DNA of 64,000 nt from Helicoverpa zea (taxonomy: Eukaryota > Arthropoda > Insecta > Lepidoptera > Noctuidae), in assembly GCF_022581195.2 (NCBI RefSeq), contig NC_061469.1, positions 682,001 through 746,000 of the forward strand, written 5' to 3'. The notes below the pieces were generated by a model. It worked only from the letters and a program-made list of their open reading frames with translations. It had not been told where the DNA came from and ran no database searches. Below, piece by piece: positions 10,322 through 21,480 of the stretch. Numbering within the stretch: the stretch's first letter is position 1; each line of letters starts with the position of its first letter. A program made the translations under genes and the position numbers.

Positions 10322-12948
10322 TAGTGGGTATGAACGATAGACTACTACGAAGTTTGACTGACGGTGGCTTTTGAAAATACATATTTAAAAAACATACCTT
10401 TGCCTTTTCTAATACAGCTCGGTTTTATTTATGAGAAAACAATTTCACCTACTCTTAGAATCATAATAGACATAATGTTATAATACACAACTGTGACTTG
10501 ATTTCCAGAACCCTTCAAGTTAGTTAAATTCCACAAGTTTCACTATAAATTTAACTAAAGCGGAGTTACAAACTGTGCACGTTACATATGGTCAACTCAG
10601 TTCTAACAGTTAACCGAGTTAACGCTGACACATTGCTTCTATGTTTCAGATTACCGCGTGACAGAGCACCTGCTCTCAGACAAATGTAGCAAAATCTAAC
10701 CTAGTTTACAAAAACATATTCAGGTTATTCTCTAAGTAGGCGTCAGATAAATACAACAGTCTCCTTCATTAATTAAATCTCCTAATGACGTCATAAGACC
10801 GACAAATCGCCTCTTCCTACCGAGAAAGCATGTCCTAAAATATCTCTAGCTAAAATGTAGGCCTCGCCAAAACTGGGTAGAAAAATGTCCGGCGTCGTTT
10901 CGAAGCAAAGGCTCGATTTATCAGCGCTCGCCTCAATAATTTATATCCCCTCCTTTTTCAGGGTACCGTTCAAAATGTAATCTGACTTACTTGGTATTAC
11001 CGATGATTATCGAGCCCGCCTGGGAGCGACGCTCGGACTCCTTTTGACATATTTTTATTTATGGCTCGAGATTTTGAAATGATATCCCTTGGGGCTTCAT
11101 ATATTGTTGCCTCGTATAGATGTGACATCCGTATGAACACGGATACGTTTTATTGATAAGAATATTAGATTTTGCAGAGCATAGGGAGGCGTTTTCGCTG
11201 TTTTTTTCGCGACAATCCATTTATTTAGCGTTCTGGTATTTTTATTAATGTAATTTTTCATCGACATGTTACCTGTTTACATACATATATTCCGGTAATG
11301 TTTTCGGGTACTAGTTTTTCCACACGGTTTCGCCTACGTCCCGCGGGAACTAAATTACGCATCCGGACAAAATGTAGGTTTTGAAGTTTCCTTATAAGAC
11401 TAGTGATTTATAAGATTATCATATCAAACGAACAAAATCTTCAGCTTTACAATACTAGTATAGATGACGCAATATCAGACTTACCATAAACTCCGCGTGC
11501 TCATGTTGTGTCAGACTGTCTGTAACGATCACACCCTCTGCAACAAACACACTGTATGTTACTACCAGCCGACGCCAGTAAATAAGCATTATGTACCTAC
11601 ATAACGGTACAATCATCATTTACGTAAATGAACATTGCTTTTTGGGATAGTTACGTAAATTATTTGGGGCTTTACTGTTACTGAAAGTTAAGTAAAAGCA
11701 ATGTTGCAGGTTTAAATAAGATATATTCACATGGAAATATTTGTATATAAAAGACAAAGAAACTTGACTTCAATGAATTTGACATTCATTATACAGCTAA
11801 GATAAATGTTAAATGGAATAAATGTAAGACTGGAACTAGACACGATAAGTCATGCCTATCTTCTTAAGAAAATAATGGCTTATCAACACCCAACAACTGA
11901 TTTGTACCCATATTCTGACAAATAAATGTTTCTTTCTTAAATTCCCTCTCTATTCAGCAGAACAAAAATTATTAAGCTAGTCAGTGGTTATAATGTTCAT
12001 TATGACATACAAAAGTTAGTTTTTACTCTATATGTTTATTAAAACATCCATATATCGTGTGCGTCACCCATGACTATACAGAACACGCATTGCCAAAGTT
12101 TCTAGCATGAAGCTAAAAATAACAAAACCCACGCCATGTAACTGTTGGCTATATTTTATTAATACGGCCGCTGAACACCGGTAGCGACTATATATTTATA
12201 TACTTTTATAACTTGTACCTATATACTGTGGTGTTGCACGCAGATTACATCTGGAGTTCAGAATAATATAGCCAGTGGACACGCACGCTAATTAAGAATA
12301 TTTGTGGTTATAGTACTTTTTTATTAAGGTTTAGTTTAAGATTAGGAGTTAGAAAGTGTTTCATTGAAGTCAAATAAGAAGTGAGGTCAAAATGGTTAGT
12401 CTTTTTATCCGGATGAAAGATTGTTTTCTCAGCAATATGTAATCTCTTTCTCTCTTATTTCCATTAAAAACTTCTGCAGTTTCACCTGCCTCTGCGGCAA
12501 CTAGGTACTGAATGTATTACAGACAGTTTTTTTACATACATACTTTACGTATCAAACACGGTATTTTACAGTTTAGTGGTTCTTGAGATGAGCGTGTTCG
12601 AAAACCCCTTTATAATACAAGAAACATAAATATTATTACTTCACCAAGATAAATAGAACGGTTATTATTAGATGAAAAATAGACCAGTATTATAACTAAA
12701 GTTAGGAAGCTCGCCATTTATAATTCCGCGTTAATAGCGCCATCTGTCGGAATAATTTATTTGATCGCCTTTACAGCAACGACGGGATTACGAAGAAATG
12801 GCTTCAATGTATTAAATTAGAATTCTTCGCTCGATGTCCTGACCTGAATAGGCATTGGAAAGGTCTTAAGTAGGGAAGGCGATATAGTAATTAATCGTAG
12901 CTTTAACCTAATTAATAACACTAATTAATAACGCTTTTATTAAGGGAA
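10322..12948. other. unique DNA around the candidate 53 bp exon
   Basis: No repeat or protein was recognised apart from the exon candidate at 11485-11537. The stretch 10860-11100 is GC-richer with homeodomain-like TTTATG/AATTTAT strings and may be regulatory, which is only a guess. GCGCCATCTGTCGG near 12740 is a string I associate with moth repeats. Confidence 0.35.
11485..11537 (-). other. bsk: candidate 53 bp 5'UTR exon of JNK
   Basis: On the minus strand a pyrimidine-rich acceptor GTGTGTTTGTTGCAG is followed by 53 bases beginning AGGGTGTGATCG and ending GAGTTTATG, then a perfect donor GTAAGT (complement of 11479-11484). Both splice sites fit consensus and the spacing suits a small exon. 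Two of its three frames contain stops. Joined to the exon ending at 382 it would carry two upstream AUGs: one opening a very short frame (MSTRSLW, then stop), and one at the exon end opening a frame that overlaps the JNK start out of phase. Assignment to bsk rests on strand and position, not on transcript evidence. It could belong to another minus-strand transcript. Confidence 0.5.
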
Positions 12949-13149
12949 GAGAACAGTTGTCAAGCCAGTAAGTCTGACACCAGTCTAACCAAGGGGTATT
13001 AGGTCGCCCGGGTAACTGGGTTGAGGAGGTCAGATAGGCAGTCGCTTCTTGTAAAGCACTGGTACTCAGCTACATCCGGTTAGACTGGAAGCCGAACCCA
13101 ACACAGTTGGGTAAAAAGTCTCGGAAGATGGATGAGAACAGTTGTCAAG
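12949..13149 (+). mobile_element. 5'-truncated SINE with 16 bp target-site duplication
   Basis: The insert at 12965-13133 is the 3' part of the tail family at 7385-7762 (CCAGTAAGTCTGACACCAGT to GATGGAT). It is flanked by perfect 16 bp direct repeats GAGAACAGTTGTCAAG at 12949-12964 and 13134-13149. A truncated 5' end plus an intact duplication indicates insertion through target-primed reverse transcription, cut short. Confidence 0.9.
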
Positions 13150-13455
13150 TTGATTTTGAGTATATATTTTACAGACGTAATAAAATAAATGAACTCCCCT
13201 TTCAGCATCATAAAGTACCATTAAACGGTACAATAATATGAAAACATTTCGTATTAAATTAATAGTGCTCTCCTATTAAATTCGCATTAAGCATCCCTGA
13301 CTGTGAGAACTCTCAATACCCGTGCTACCTCTTGACCTATTAAATATAATACCCTTCAGATAGTTGTTATTGCTTCGTTTGTGCGAATAATTTGAAAATA
13401 CTTGTCTGTCTTTGTTCGAATATAAAGGCTATTTATTGTATTCATCAACTATCTT

Positions 13456-13712
13456 GGAGTCGGCTTCCAGTGTTTTTAAAAGAGCGACTGCCTATCTGAC
13501 TAAAACTGGTTGTCAGACAGTCAGACTTACCGGCTTCTGACTACCCGTAACGACTCCCAAAGATGTTCAAATGTTAGCCGGGACCTACAGTTTATCGTGC
13601 CCTCCGAAATATGGAAGAATTGGTCACCCATCTATGGACCGACCGCGTCAACCGTTGCTTAACTTTACGATCGATCTATCCACGCGGCTTTAACTCAGCC
13701 ACGAGTTTCTCA
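13456..13712 (-). mobile_element. 5S rRNA-headed SINE, reverse orientation
   Basis: On the minus strand the head contains AGTTAAGCAACGGTTGACGC and GGTCGGTCCATAGATGGGTG plus ACC. This follows the order of the 5S rRNA internal promoter region (TTAAGCA...GCGGT..AGTACTTAGATGGG..ACC). The following body (GGGCACGATAAACTGTAGGT, TTACGGGTAGTCAGAAGCC) is the same as in the tRNA-headed copy at 7385-7762. The tail is partly decayed. Confidence 0.8.
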
Positions 13713-16174
13713 TAAAGGCTATATATATGTACTCTTATATTGCAAGGATAGTAAGGCTGTATACTCCTATCTTACGCGTCATAGCATCGGTGACCTAAAT
13801 CTCGAAGCATGAATGCAATTGCATAGTCGTAGCGTCGTAGCACCGTAGGCCTACGCCGTAGCGGCGTAGCTCGGGGCGTAGGGAAATAGCTACGAAGCTA
13901 CGCTTTTGTTTATTTGAATAGCTGATGAAGGATAACTGGGAACTGTTTGAGATAGTGATGATGTGTTTTAAGGTATTGTATAATAACTTCCTTCAGTATT
14001 ATCGTCTTTATGTAATTATTAAAGATTTGAGAGAATATTGAATACGTATGTTAACATGTTTTTCGTATTGATCATATTTTACGACACAATCAAATATTGC
14101 CATAAATACCAAAATATATTTATCATTCTCTTCAACAAACACAAAAAGCACGTACATTTCCTTCCTCCACCAACAAATATTTACAAAAATATACAAGTAG
14201 CAATCATCTCAATTTACTTCAATATCTCCTTTGTAACAAGTACCATCAGTTTTCAGGTGATTTCGTGTAAAATACGTCATTATTGTGGGAGTATCGCTCG
14301 GAGGGAGGCTATTTGCATTTCTTTCAGGCGGCCACTTGTGGTGTATTCAGGTCTGAAAGCGGGATTAGCGCAAACATCGCCCGCCGAGAGACGCCGGGAA
14401 ATAATGTTTGTCTTGCGTTAGGGATGCTGGGTTACGTATCGATAAGGCAATTTCGAGGAAAGAAAAACGTTACACAGTTATGTAGTGGAATTTATTTTTA
14501 ATTGATACGAATTTTATGGCAAAAAAAATATTTAACTATGTCAAGCCCAAAATTTTTCACAATTATTCATGAAACTCATTTCCATAGCAGAAAAAAATGT
14601 CCCTGAGTAACTCAGATTCAGTTCTGTGGTCATGCAAAACAAACAAAAACCAATTCAGAAAAGAGAATAAAGCCTCTTAATCGATTAACTCGAACCCTTC
14701 GGTCGTAAAATTAAAAAAAAGAAAAGCATCGCGTATAGAAGGCACAGGATTTAAAAATAGAATTATTCCGCCATTGTGGAGTTCCCGCCATGATGGCAGA
14801 TCGATGTTTTTTTTTCTCTTTTTTCTCCCTGAGTGCAGGCAAACGTTCGTTAATTTCATCGAACATCCGTTTATCGGTTAGCTTTCTTGATAACGAACCT
14901 AATTATTATTAGTTCCAGGATTTACTCTTTTATATGGAGAGCTTTTATTGCTAGTTATTCTTATAATGCTAACATCCTGTTTTTGTAAGAAAATAAACAA
15001 GGTATACTTATTAACGGTTAATAATTTCTCCAATTTATATGTTTAAAATATTTTACGGGGTGAACAATATTTATTTCATGGACGGCACATCCCCAAGGAT
15101 GGAAATAGAAGAACTAAAATGGAGGGGAATAACAAATAAATCAAAGTCAAGAACTACAAACGTCACTAATTGCTTGTTAAAAACTCCAAATTACATCTAC
15201 ATAAAAGTACTCTAATTAATCCTGTAAGTCCAACAAAATGTATACGAACTTTTCGTCCAATGAGAATTACATTTTTCCCGAAAATAACAAAAGCCATTCC
15301 ACGTGAACAAAGCGCACCGTTAATGATAAGGCAGCGAGATAATATCAGCTAATTAAAAGATTCGAGGACCACTTGGATTCTGCAAACAATAACAGTATCT
15401 CGAGTGGAGTCTCCGGGACTTCCACAACGGCGCTCTTTGTATAAATTATCATAATGAGCTCAATAAGAAATTTATGACGGATGAATACCGTTGATTTGAG
15501 TAGAATTTTGGGCCGTTGAACAATCGAAATTGTATATTTGGTGAATAAATGAAAGAAGAATATATTTAGCCCCCAAAAAGTACATGCCAACAGAATCTAT
15601 CAATGCGTAGTCGTCGCCAATATAAAACCATCCCGAATTATGAAGATTTTGATTCCCAACGCAATCCATACTTTCAGATTCTATACAGACCACTCATCAA
15701 ACACATTTCCAATTAAAACAAAAACCCTAATTAAACACAATAACAACTAAAAAAAGGAACTACAAACAAAGCTCATGAAAACCCTCAGTTCTAACGAGGA
15801 GCAACTTATCCGTATTTTGCTGCGAGAAATAATTACGTTACAAAACAAGTGAAGTACTGTCCGTGCTCGATACAGTCAAGTACCGTTGACGACCGTTCAC
15901 TACTTAACTTTATGTTCATCCTTGTTTATCTATATTTTATGAGCATATAATGATACTTGGGTACATTGATTTTAAGGACCGAGTTATGTGTTAGGAATAT
16001 TGTTTGTGTGTCCGTATTTGGGATTATGTTGTTGGTGATATGGATGGGTATGAAATATTAATTGAGATAATGCTTGTTTGCGTTACATGTTAATTACAAT
16101 GATAAATAACGTTTAACATTCTTTACAATATTTCTCTATAACTTTTTTCTTATCATCATCAGCGTAGAGCTTTC
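13713..16174. other. AT-rich DNA with one GCTACG block; no supported gene
   Basis: Besides the CGTAGC-rich block at 13825-13907, a 127-codon frame at 14038-14421 has low-complexity Ile/Phe/Lys content and no recognisable domain. A GC-richer stretch at 14283-14440 holds ATTTGCAT, a POU-type octamer. No gene is supported. Confidence 0.35.
13825..13907. repeat. GCTACG/CGTAGC-rich block, copy 1
   Basis: Dense CGTAG and CTACG units, including CTACGCCGTAGCGGCGTAGC and GCTACGAAGCTACGC. The core CTACGGCGTAG (or its one-base variant CTACGCCGTAG) recurs in four more blocks at 38150-38230, 39265-39322, 44137-44200 and 58388-58446. Confidence 0.7.
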
Positions 16175-16186
16175 TCAGATATAATA

Positions 16187-16331
16187 GGGTCCACTTCCAA
16201 TCTAACCGAGTGCACTGAGTACCAGTGTTTTGAATGGAGCGACTGTCTATCTGACCACCAGTTACCCGCGCAACCCGATACCCCTTAATCAGACTGGTTG
16301 CCACACAGGATTACCCTAAAGACGTCCAAAT
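16187..16331 (-). mobile_element. SINE tail fragment, reverse orientation
   Basis: The complement carries worn versions of the shared SINE tail: GGGTATCGGGTTGCGCGGGT, GACAGTCGCTCCATTCAAAA, ACTGGTACTCAGTGC. The head is missing. It is more diverged than the copies at 7.4 and 13 kb. Confidence 0.65.
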
Positions 16332-17701
16332 TATTTAAAAATGTTAGTTATTTTTTAAGAATATTGATATAAAAACTAAATACAACATTTACCGTAACAA
16401 CCTAACAGGAGACATCACTTATTGCCCGCGAGAGGTACAAGGCTACAGGCTATTTCCAGAGCATTAGCCGGCTCATTTATGATGCATTCAAACGCATTCA
16501 CTTGGCTGGCTTCGCTACACACATCGAATTCGGTCGGGTTGCCTCGTCAAAGGGATCGTCAGAGAACTTTGTAACCATGTAGATTTGTGTCTTTGTATGA
16601 ATATTCAGAACTGGTGACCGTGGCTTTAGATGGCACTTTAAGGCTTTTGGGATTATTTATGTTTCTAGTTTTTAGTTATTGCGGTTTGTATTACGATGTA
16701 GTTTTATTACTCGTATTTACAAATAGTTTGGGTTTTTTGCGTTTTGTGGGATTAGTCTACAGTTAGCCTATACATTTTGTCCATAAGTTGACTATGTAAT
16801 ACAGGAAGAATATTTAAAAGCGGGTCACGAGTTCCTGAAATTACCGCATTCAAGCATACAATCAAACCCTTTAGCTTATCTTCAGTACCTATTAGCTAAA
16901 CTTTTTTTCATGTCTACGTATATCTTATAGAGCGAATAAACCCATCATTTAATTGAATGAAATCCAAGCTCCAACATCTCATGAACACAGTAATTTACTG
17001 GTAAGAACATTCCTACTTGCGGCCGTGAAGTGTAATGGGCTTGCACTATTGCATCGTTCAGATTCAATCGGCAAACTTTTATTATCATTGAGCACTTACC
17101 AGTTTATTTTCATGAGTTTGCACAAATGGGTATGTTGCCGCAGCTGGTATAACGTGCCAGTTAGTTAACATATGTGTTATGTTCCAGTGTTGATTGCATA
17201 GTGAGATTTTTATTTGTTTGTTTAATTACCCTGTAAAACATTTCTACAGTTTATTTGCTTGAATGCGTAGGTACTACGGGACCGATATTGAAAATTCTTT
17301 CAGTGTTAGATAGCTCATTTATCGAGAAGTATAAGCTAAATTTTATTTAGGTAGGGAAGAAGTTCCCGGGTGAAACCGCTGGTTGAACCTTTCATAGTAA
17401 AGCCTAATTATAGTCAGAAGAAAAGCCACAATAAGATGAACCAATATCATCATCTATCTGGTGTACAAAAGGACCAACAAACAATGGCATCTATTTCCAA
17501 ACTGCCTTCAGGATATTTATAGTGGCAGATATCGAGTATCGGGAAAGATCGAGGGCTGAGCTTTCAATAAAGCGATGTGCATCGGAGCGGAATAATTGCT
17601 GGCTAGCCGCCATGATGCACCGCTCAACGTATCGGACTTGGCAAATTTGTACACATGTGTAACACAGCTGGAATAGTCCTAAAGTGCATAGAAGTTATTT
17701 G
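16332..17701. other. unique DNA, no supported gene
   Basis: Two GC-richer stretches (16420-16560 and 17500-17650) interrupt AT-rich sequence and could be conserved noncoding elements. I see no coding or repeat signature. A donor-like GTAAGTGC on the minus strand near 17096 has no matching acceptor. Confidence 0.3.
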
Positions 17702-18599
17702 TTTAAATAAAACTACTTTTACGGATTTTATCGCGTTATATTAATATTATTTAATCCCGACGTTTCGGATCCTTTACAGCATCCATGGTCACGGGCAGAC
17801 TAAGGTGTTGGTCGTCTTGATATATTAGTTACAAACAGCTACCCTACATTTTGTTGATTATTATTGACAATCCGATTCACGCAAAACGAGCTCACTGTAT
17901 CCATAGGTCGAGCAGTTGTAGGCTTGGATTTTGATTTAATAGTTTCTATGATGGGATTCCAAGCAGGTGGTATGCACCAGCCATCTTCTCTATTGAAATT
18001 TGGATGTTTTTTAATTTCAATAGCCTCGCGAATCATCCTAGGTAGGAATCGGTTTTCTCTTGCAAGGACTTGTGGTTTATCAAATCTGATGTAATGCTGG
18101 GCCTTGTCTAGTGTGTGTTCACAAACTGCTGACTGTCTGGAACGGCGGTGTTTGACATCGGCGATGTGTTCTTTTACGCGGGTCCCTATGCTTCTTTTAG
18201 TTTGGCCTATGTAAGAGAGACCACAATCACATTCAAGCTTGTATACACCCGCATCTTGTAGAGGTATGTGACACTTGACAGGTGGTAAGAATTGACTGAT
18301 CTTCTTCAGCGGCTTGAAGTAGGTTTTGATTGAAGCTCGCTTCAAGATGTAGCCAATCTTGTCTGTGACTCCTCTTATGTATGGAAGAACAGCAGGTAGA
18401 CGCTCAACTGTGGCTGGTTTCACGCGGGTTCTGCGACGAGGGCGCGGTAAAATGTAGGGTAGCTGTTTGTAACTAATATATCAAGACGACCAACACCTTA
18501 GTCTGCCCGTGACCATGGATGCTGTAAAGGATCCGAAACGTCGGGATTAAATAATATTAATATAACGCGATAAAATCCGTAAAAGTAGTTTTATTTAAA
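17702..18599 (-). mobile_element. Penelope-like element, internally reduced, with 151 bp perfect inverted termini
   Basis: The ends at 17702-17852 and 18449-18599 are exact inverted copies of 151 bp (outer TTTAAATAAAACTACTTTTA). Between them only a GIY-YIG endonuclease frame remains; the reverse transcriptase expected upstream of it in Penelope-like elements is absent. The frame's stop codon lies inside the left terminal repeat. Perfect identity of the ends implies recent formation. No clear target-site duplication is visible. Confidence 0.9.
17839..18423 (-). CDS. GIY-YIG endonuclease domain of a Penelope-like retroelement (C-terminal fragment)
   Basis: The frame of 194 codons matches the C-terminal part of Penelope-like polyproteins, where a GIY-YIG endonuclease nicks DNA to prime reverse transcription. 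Residues 12-50 (VLPYIRGVTDKIGYILKRAS... PPVK) are the linker typical of the family. GVY at 59-61 and YIG at 71-73 are the GIY and YIG motifs, Arg82 fits the catalytic arginine, and EH follows at 85-86. Cys65, Cys67, Cys101 and His103 are candidate members of the Cys/His set found in these enzymes. The N-terminal reverse transcriptase is missing, so the copy is not autonomous. The chosen Met is simply the first; the open frame extends upstream (RTRV before the Met) toward the right terminal repeat, so the true family protein is truncated here. Stop codon TAG at 17841-17839 lies within the left terminal repeat. Confidence 0.9.
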   Translation of the reverse strand: MKPATVERLPAVLPYIRGVTDKIGYILKRASIKTYFKPLKKISQFLPPVKCHIPLQDAGVYKLECDCGLSYIGQTKRSIGTRVKEHIADVKHRRSRQSAVCEHTLDKAQHYIRFDKPQVLARENRFLPRMIREAIEIKKHPNFNREDGWCIPPAWNPIIETIKSKSKPTTARPMDTVSSFCVNRIVNNNQQNVG

Positions 18600-19370
18600 T
18601 GTCTAATATTCGCGTAAGTGTCAGAAATCAATAAGTTATTTGTTGTCTAATTAATATTAATATATAATATGTTAAAAAGATTGAGTGTATATGTCAATCA
18701 CAATTTATTTGCAAATTACTCTTTCTTTACATCCTTTAATTTTCGAAAAGGGTTCATTTAGGGTAGATAAAATCTGACATTTGCAACAAAAACATATACC
18801 TCCCAACCCAACTCTAGCTATCGTTTCAACAAAACAAAACAAACGGAACTACCAATTAATCACAGCGAAACATTGCCACAAGTACTTATCAGTAAAGATT
18901 AATCTAATTGTTCGATTGAACTGTTGTTCGCCGGGGGCATTCGTTAACCCTCCCCGCGGCCGCGGTCTGTGCGACCATCTATATGTAAATTGACAATTAA
19001 CCGTGGCGCTGCAGTCATGTCGCTTAGCTGTCAAAAAGAATTAACCCGTTACTGCCCGAGTGACGCTAGTAACGTCACTGACGTAATTTAAATGACACGT
19101 GTCACAGGATTTAGTTAAGGAATGTTTGAAACACATGTGGGTAAACTTGTTTTAGGTAATTGTGTTTATTTTGCTAGCGCTTCACTTTGTGTTTACTGCT
19201 ATAAATTTAAATGCATTTCCCTAGTGCTGCGACTGAGAGACGCGGGTGCGCTATATAACACAGTCATTTTACTTTAAAATATTGCATAATAATGCAGTAC
19301 TTCTAATTCAAAATTCTTGATGTTGAAAGGAAAACTGTGTTTGTTCACTATACCAGCATAATTTGGAAAC

Positions 19371-19686
19371 ATGCCCCGATTGTATAAAAAAGGCCTCAAG
19401 AAAATGACAAAAGCAATGAGGGATATTCCAACTGTGACCGACAACTATTGTAAGTAAGTTTTATCTAATACCCCGTTATACCTACAATGGACATATTTCA
19501 GGCGTGAATGACACTTGTAACCGCAACAGTGTCCACGGGCGGAGAAATCTGGCAACGTCGCATTGCATTGCCGCAGTAGCCAAATTATTAAGACATCTCT
19601 CTTCACACCACTACTACCCTTGTATTGCGAAACTAGAGGAACAGAAGGTTTACTCAAGTGAAATGATTCCAATACGAGTGTTGTAA
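19371..19686 (+). CDS. possible two-exon small gene, product unknown
   Basis: An ATG at 19371 opens 26 codons plus one base (MPRLYKKGLKKMTKAM...) ending TATT, followed by a strong donor GTAAGTAAG at 19450. A 52 bp intron would end ACATATTTCAG at 19501. Splicing there restores the frame through a Cys codon into a second open stretch (VNDTCNRNSVHGRRN ... IPIRVL) to TAA at 19684-19686, about 87 residues in all. CTATATAAC at 19251-19259 could be a TATA box. Without splicing the frame stops after 28 codons. The basic start is reminiscent of small DNA-binding N-termini, but I recognise no family. The intron is very short and there is no nearby AATAAA, so chance is a serious alternative. Confidence 0.25.
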
Positions 19687-21334
19687 TTGTTTGATATCTG
19701 CTTTATAATCTGTTTACAAGGTTATTTAGATTTCAGTCCTTCCAGACTGAAATCTATGCCAGTTTATGTATAGGTGGTGAATTAATTTATTTTTTCCAAT
19801 CAAATCGCGCTATGTGGCTGCCCGCTCACGTCAGACTTTTTTACGTTCTGATCAGGATTTTATGTAGTACGTATTTTCTCCTACAGGAAATCGGTGTCCG
19901 ATTATATCGGCCGTTGGGGGGCAGCCTAATATAGGTAACTGTTAACGTACAATATAATAAATTACCATGCTAAGATAAAAAGGAATACCTTTGTAGCGGT
20001 TTGTATCCAAGTAAATTTATTAAATGGCCCTTCTATACATACACTACCCTGTGGTTATCCAACAAGGGCCAGTTACGATCAATTGCTACACGCCTTGCGA
20101 ACTGCGGGCCCAAGGGACGCTTTGGTATGATTCGAGCGATTTCATTGCCTCTTTTCTATTGAAATCGGATTAAAACTTTTTTCATGTTCACTGTAGTGGT
20201 CACGACTCACGTGCTATAAAACTGTGATTTATTTCCGTATAGGTGCACTTTTAGTAGGGGGACACAAAAGCGTTGTTTTTTAAGAGTATGTGTTAGTAAG
20301 TCGCTTAAATTATTGATTTGTGAGCTGCTAAAAAGGGACATTAAATATTGAAAGAGGGGTACATATGTTAGGGGATTGCAAAAATATTTGTAAAAGCAAA
20401 TAAATGGTAGCGCGCTGCTTTGCTCTTTGAAATCCGATGTATTATTTATCCGATGCCCGATGTATTATTGAAATCCAAAACTACTCTGACTTTATTTAAA
20501 TTTTATGTCATAAAATGATAATAAAGCCATGTCATCAAAATGTACATAACACGAGAATTCAGGCTACGTTGTAAAACGGTTAATAAACCTCAGCAAAAAG
20601 CTATTGAAAACGAAATAGGTATCCCACGCGTGTTTCCGCAATTTTCCGGCTCGAACCGCTTCGAGCGAGAAGGGCAATCTATGCGAGTGAACTCAAGCGA
20701 TAGGTTATAACCTTCCAAGTAATATCCGACTAAACTTAATAAAATGTTTTACAAATTGTATAAAAAATACCTCGTGCTCGTTGCGTCACCTAAATTCGAA
20801 CACATTTCGCCTTGAAAGTATTCTTGTAATCGAAAAAACTTGACTTCTTTACATTATTTCTATACATTAAAACTTGGCAAAAATTCGAACATCGGTTCGG
20901 TCCTAACGACCCATAATGTGTTCGAAGGTTAAATAAAAACGTAATTTATGAGAGGTTTGTGATTTAGATCGGCGCGTTTTTGTTACAAATTGGACGGCTC
21001 AATTTGTATATTTAAGGGTTCAAGGGTGAAGCAGTGACGTAGCTTCATGCGTCAAACTACATTTGCCGATACACAACCATTTTGGGGTTACTACACTGCT
21101 ATATTGTTTTATGGCGATACTTATTTACTTATCTGCACGATCTTCGAGCTAGAACCGCAAAATTGAGACCATCTTTTAAGGTATAAAGCGGTTAAATTGC
21201 TTAGATAAAATGACATTGAGAAATTGAGGAGCCTAGCTTGAAGATATAAATGGCTACTATCTAAGGATATTACGAGATGGGTAAGAAACAGCTTATCTTT
21301 ATTTATTTACAACTATTTCTTATACGACTATAAT

Positions 21335-21480
21335 TTTAGACTTAACTAGGGTTACTGGGTTTCCCGGGTACTGGTTCGGGAAGGCAAGATAGGCAGTCGC
21401 TACTTGTAAAGCACTGGTACTCAGCTGCATCCAGTTAGGCTGGGAGCCGACCCCAACATAGACGGGAAAAAGCTAGGCAG
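21335..21480 (+). mobile_element. SINE tail fragment
   Basis: GGGTTTCCCGGGTACTGG, AAGATAGGCAGTCGCTACTT and GAGCCGACCCCAACATAGAC match the shared tail of the 7.4 kb SINE in order. The head is absent and no duplication was found. Confidence 0.75.

Noticed and set aside
13620..13690. 5S rRNA gene
   Set aside because: Only the promoter part is present and it continues into a SINE body, so it is a derived head and not a 5S gene.
14038..14421. 127-codon frame
   Set aside because: Low-complexity Ile/Lys/Phe content typical of AT-rich noncoding DNA and no domain.
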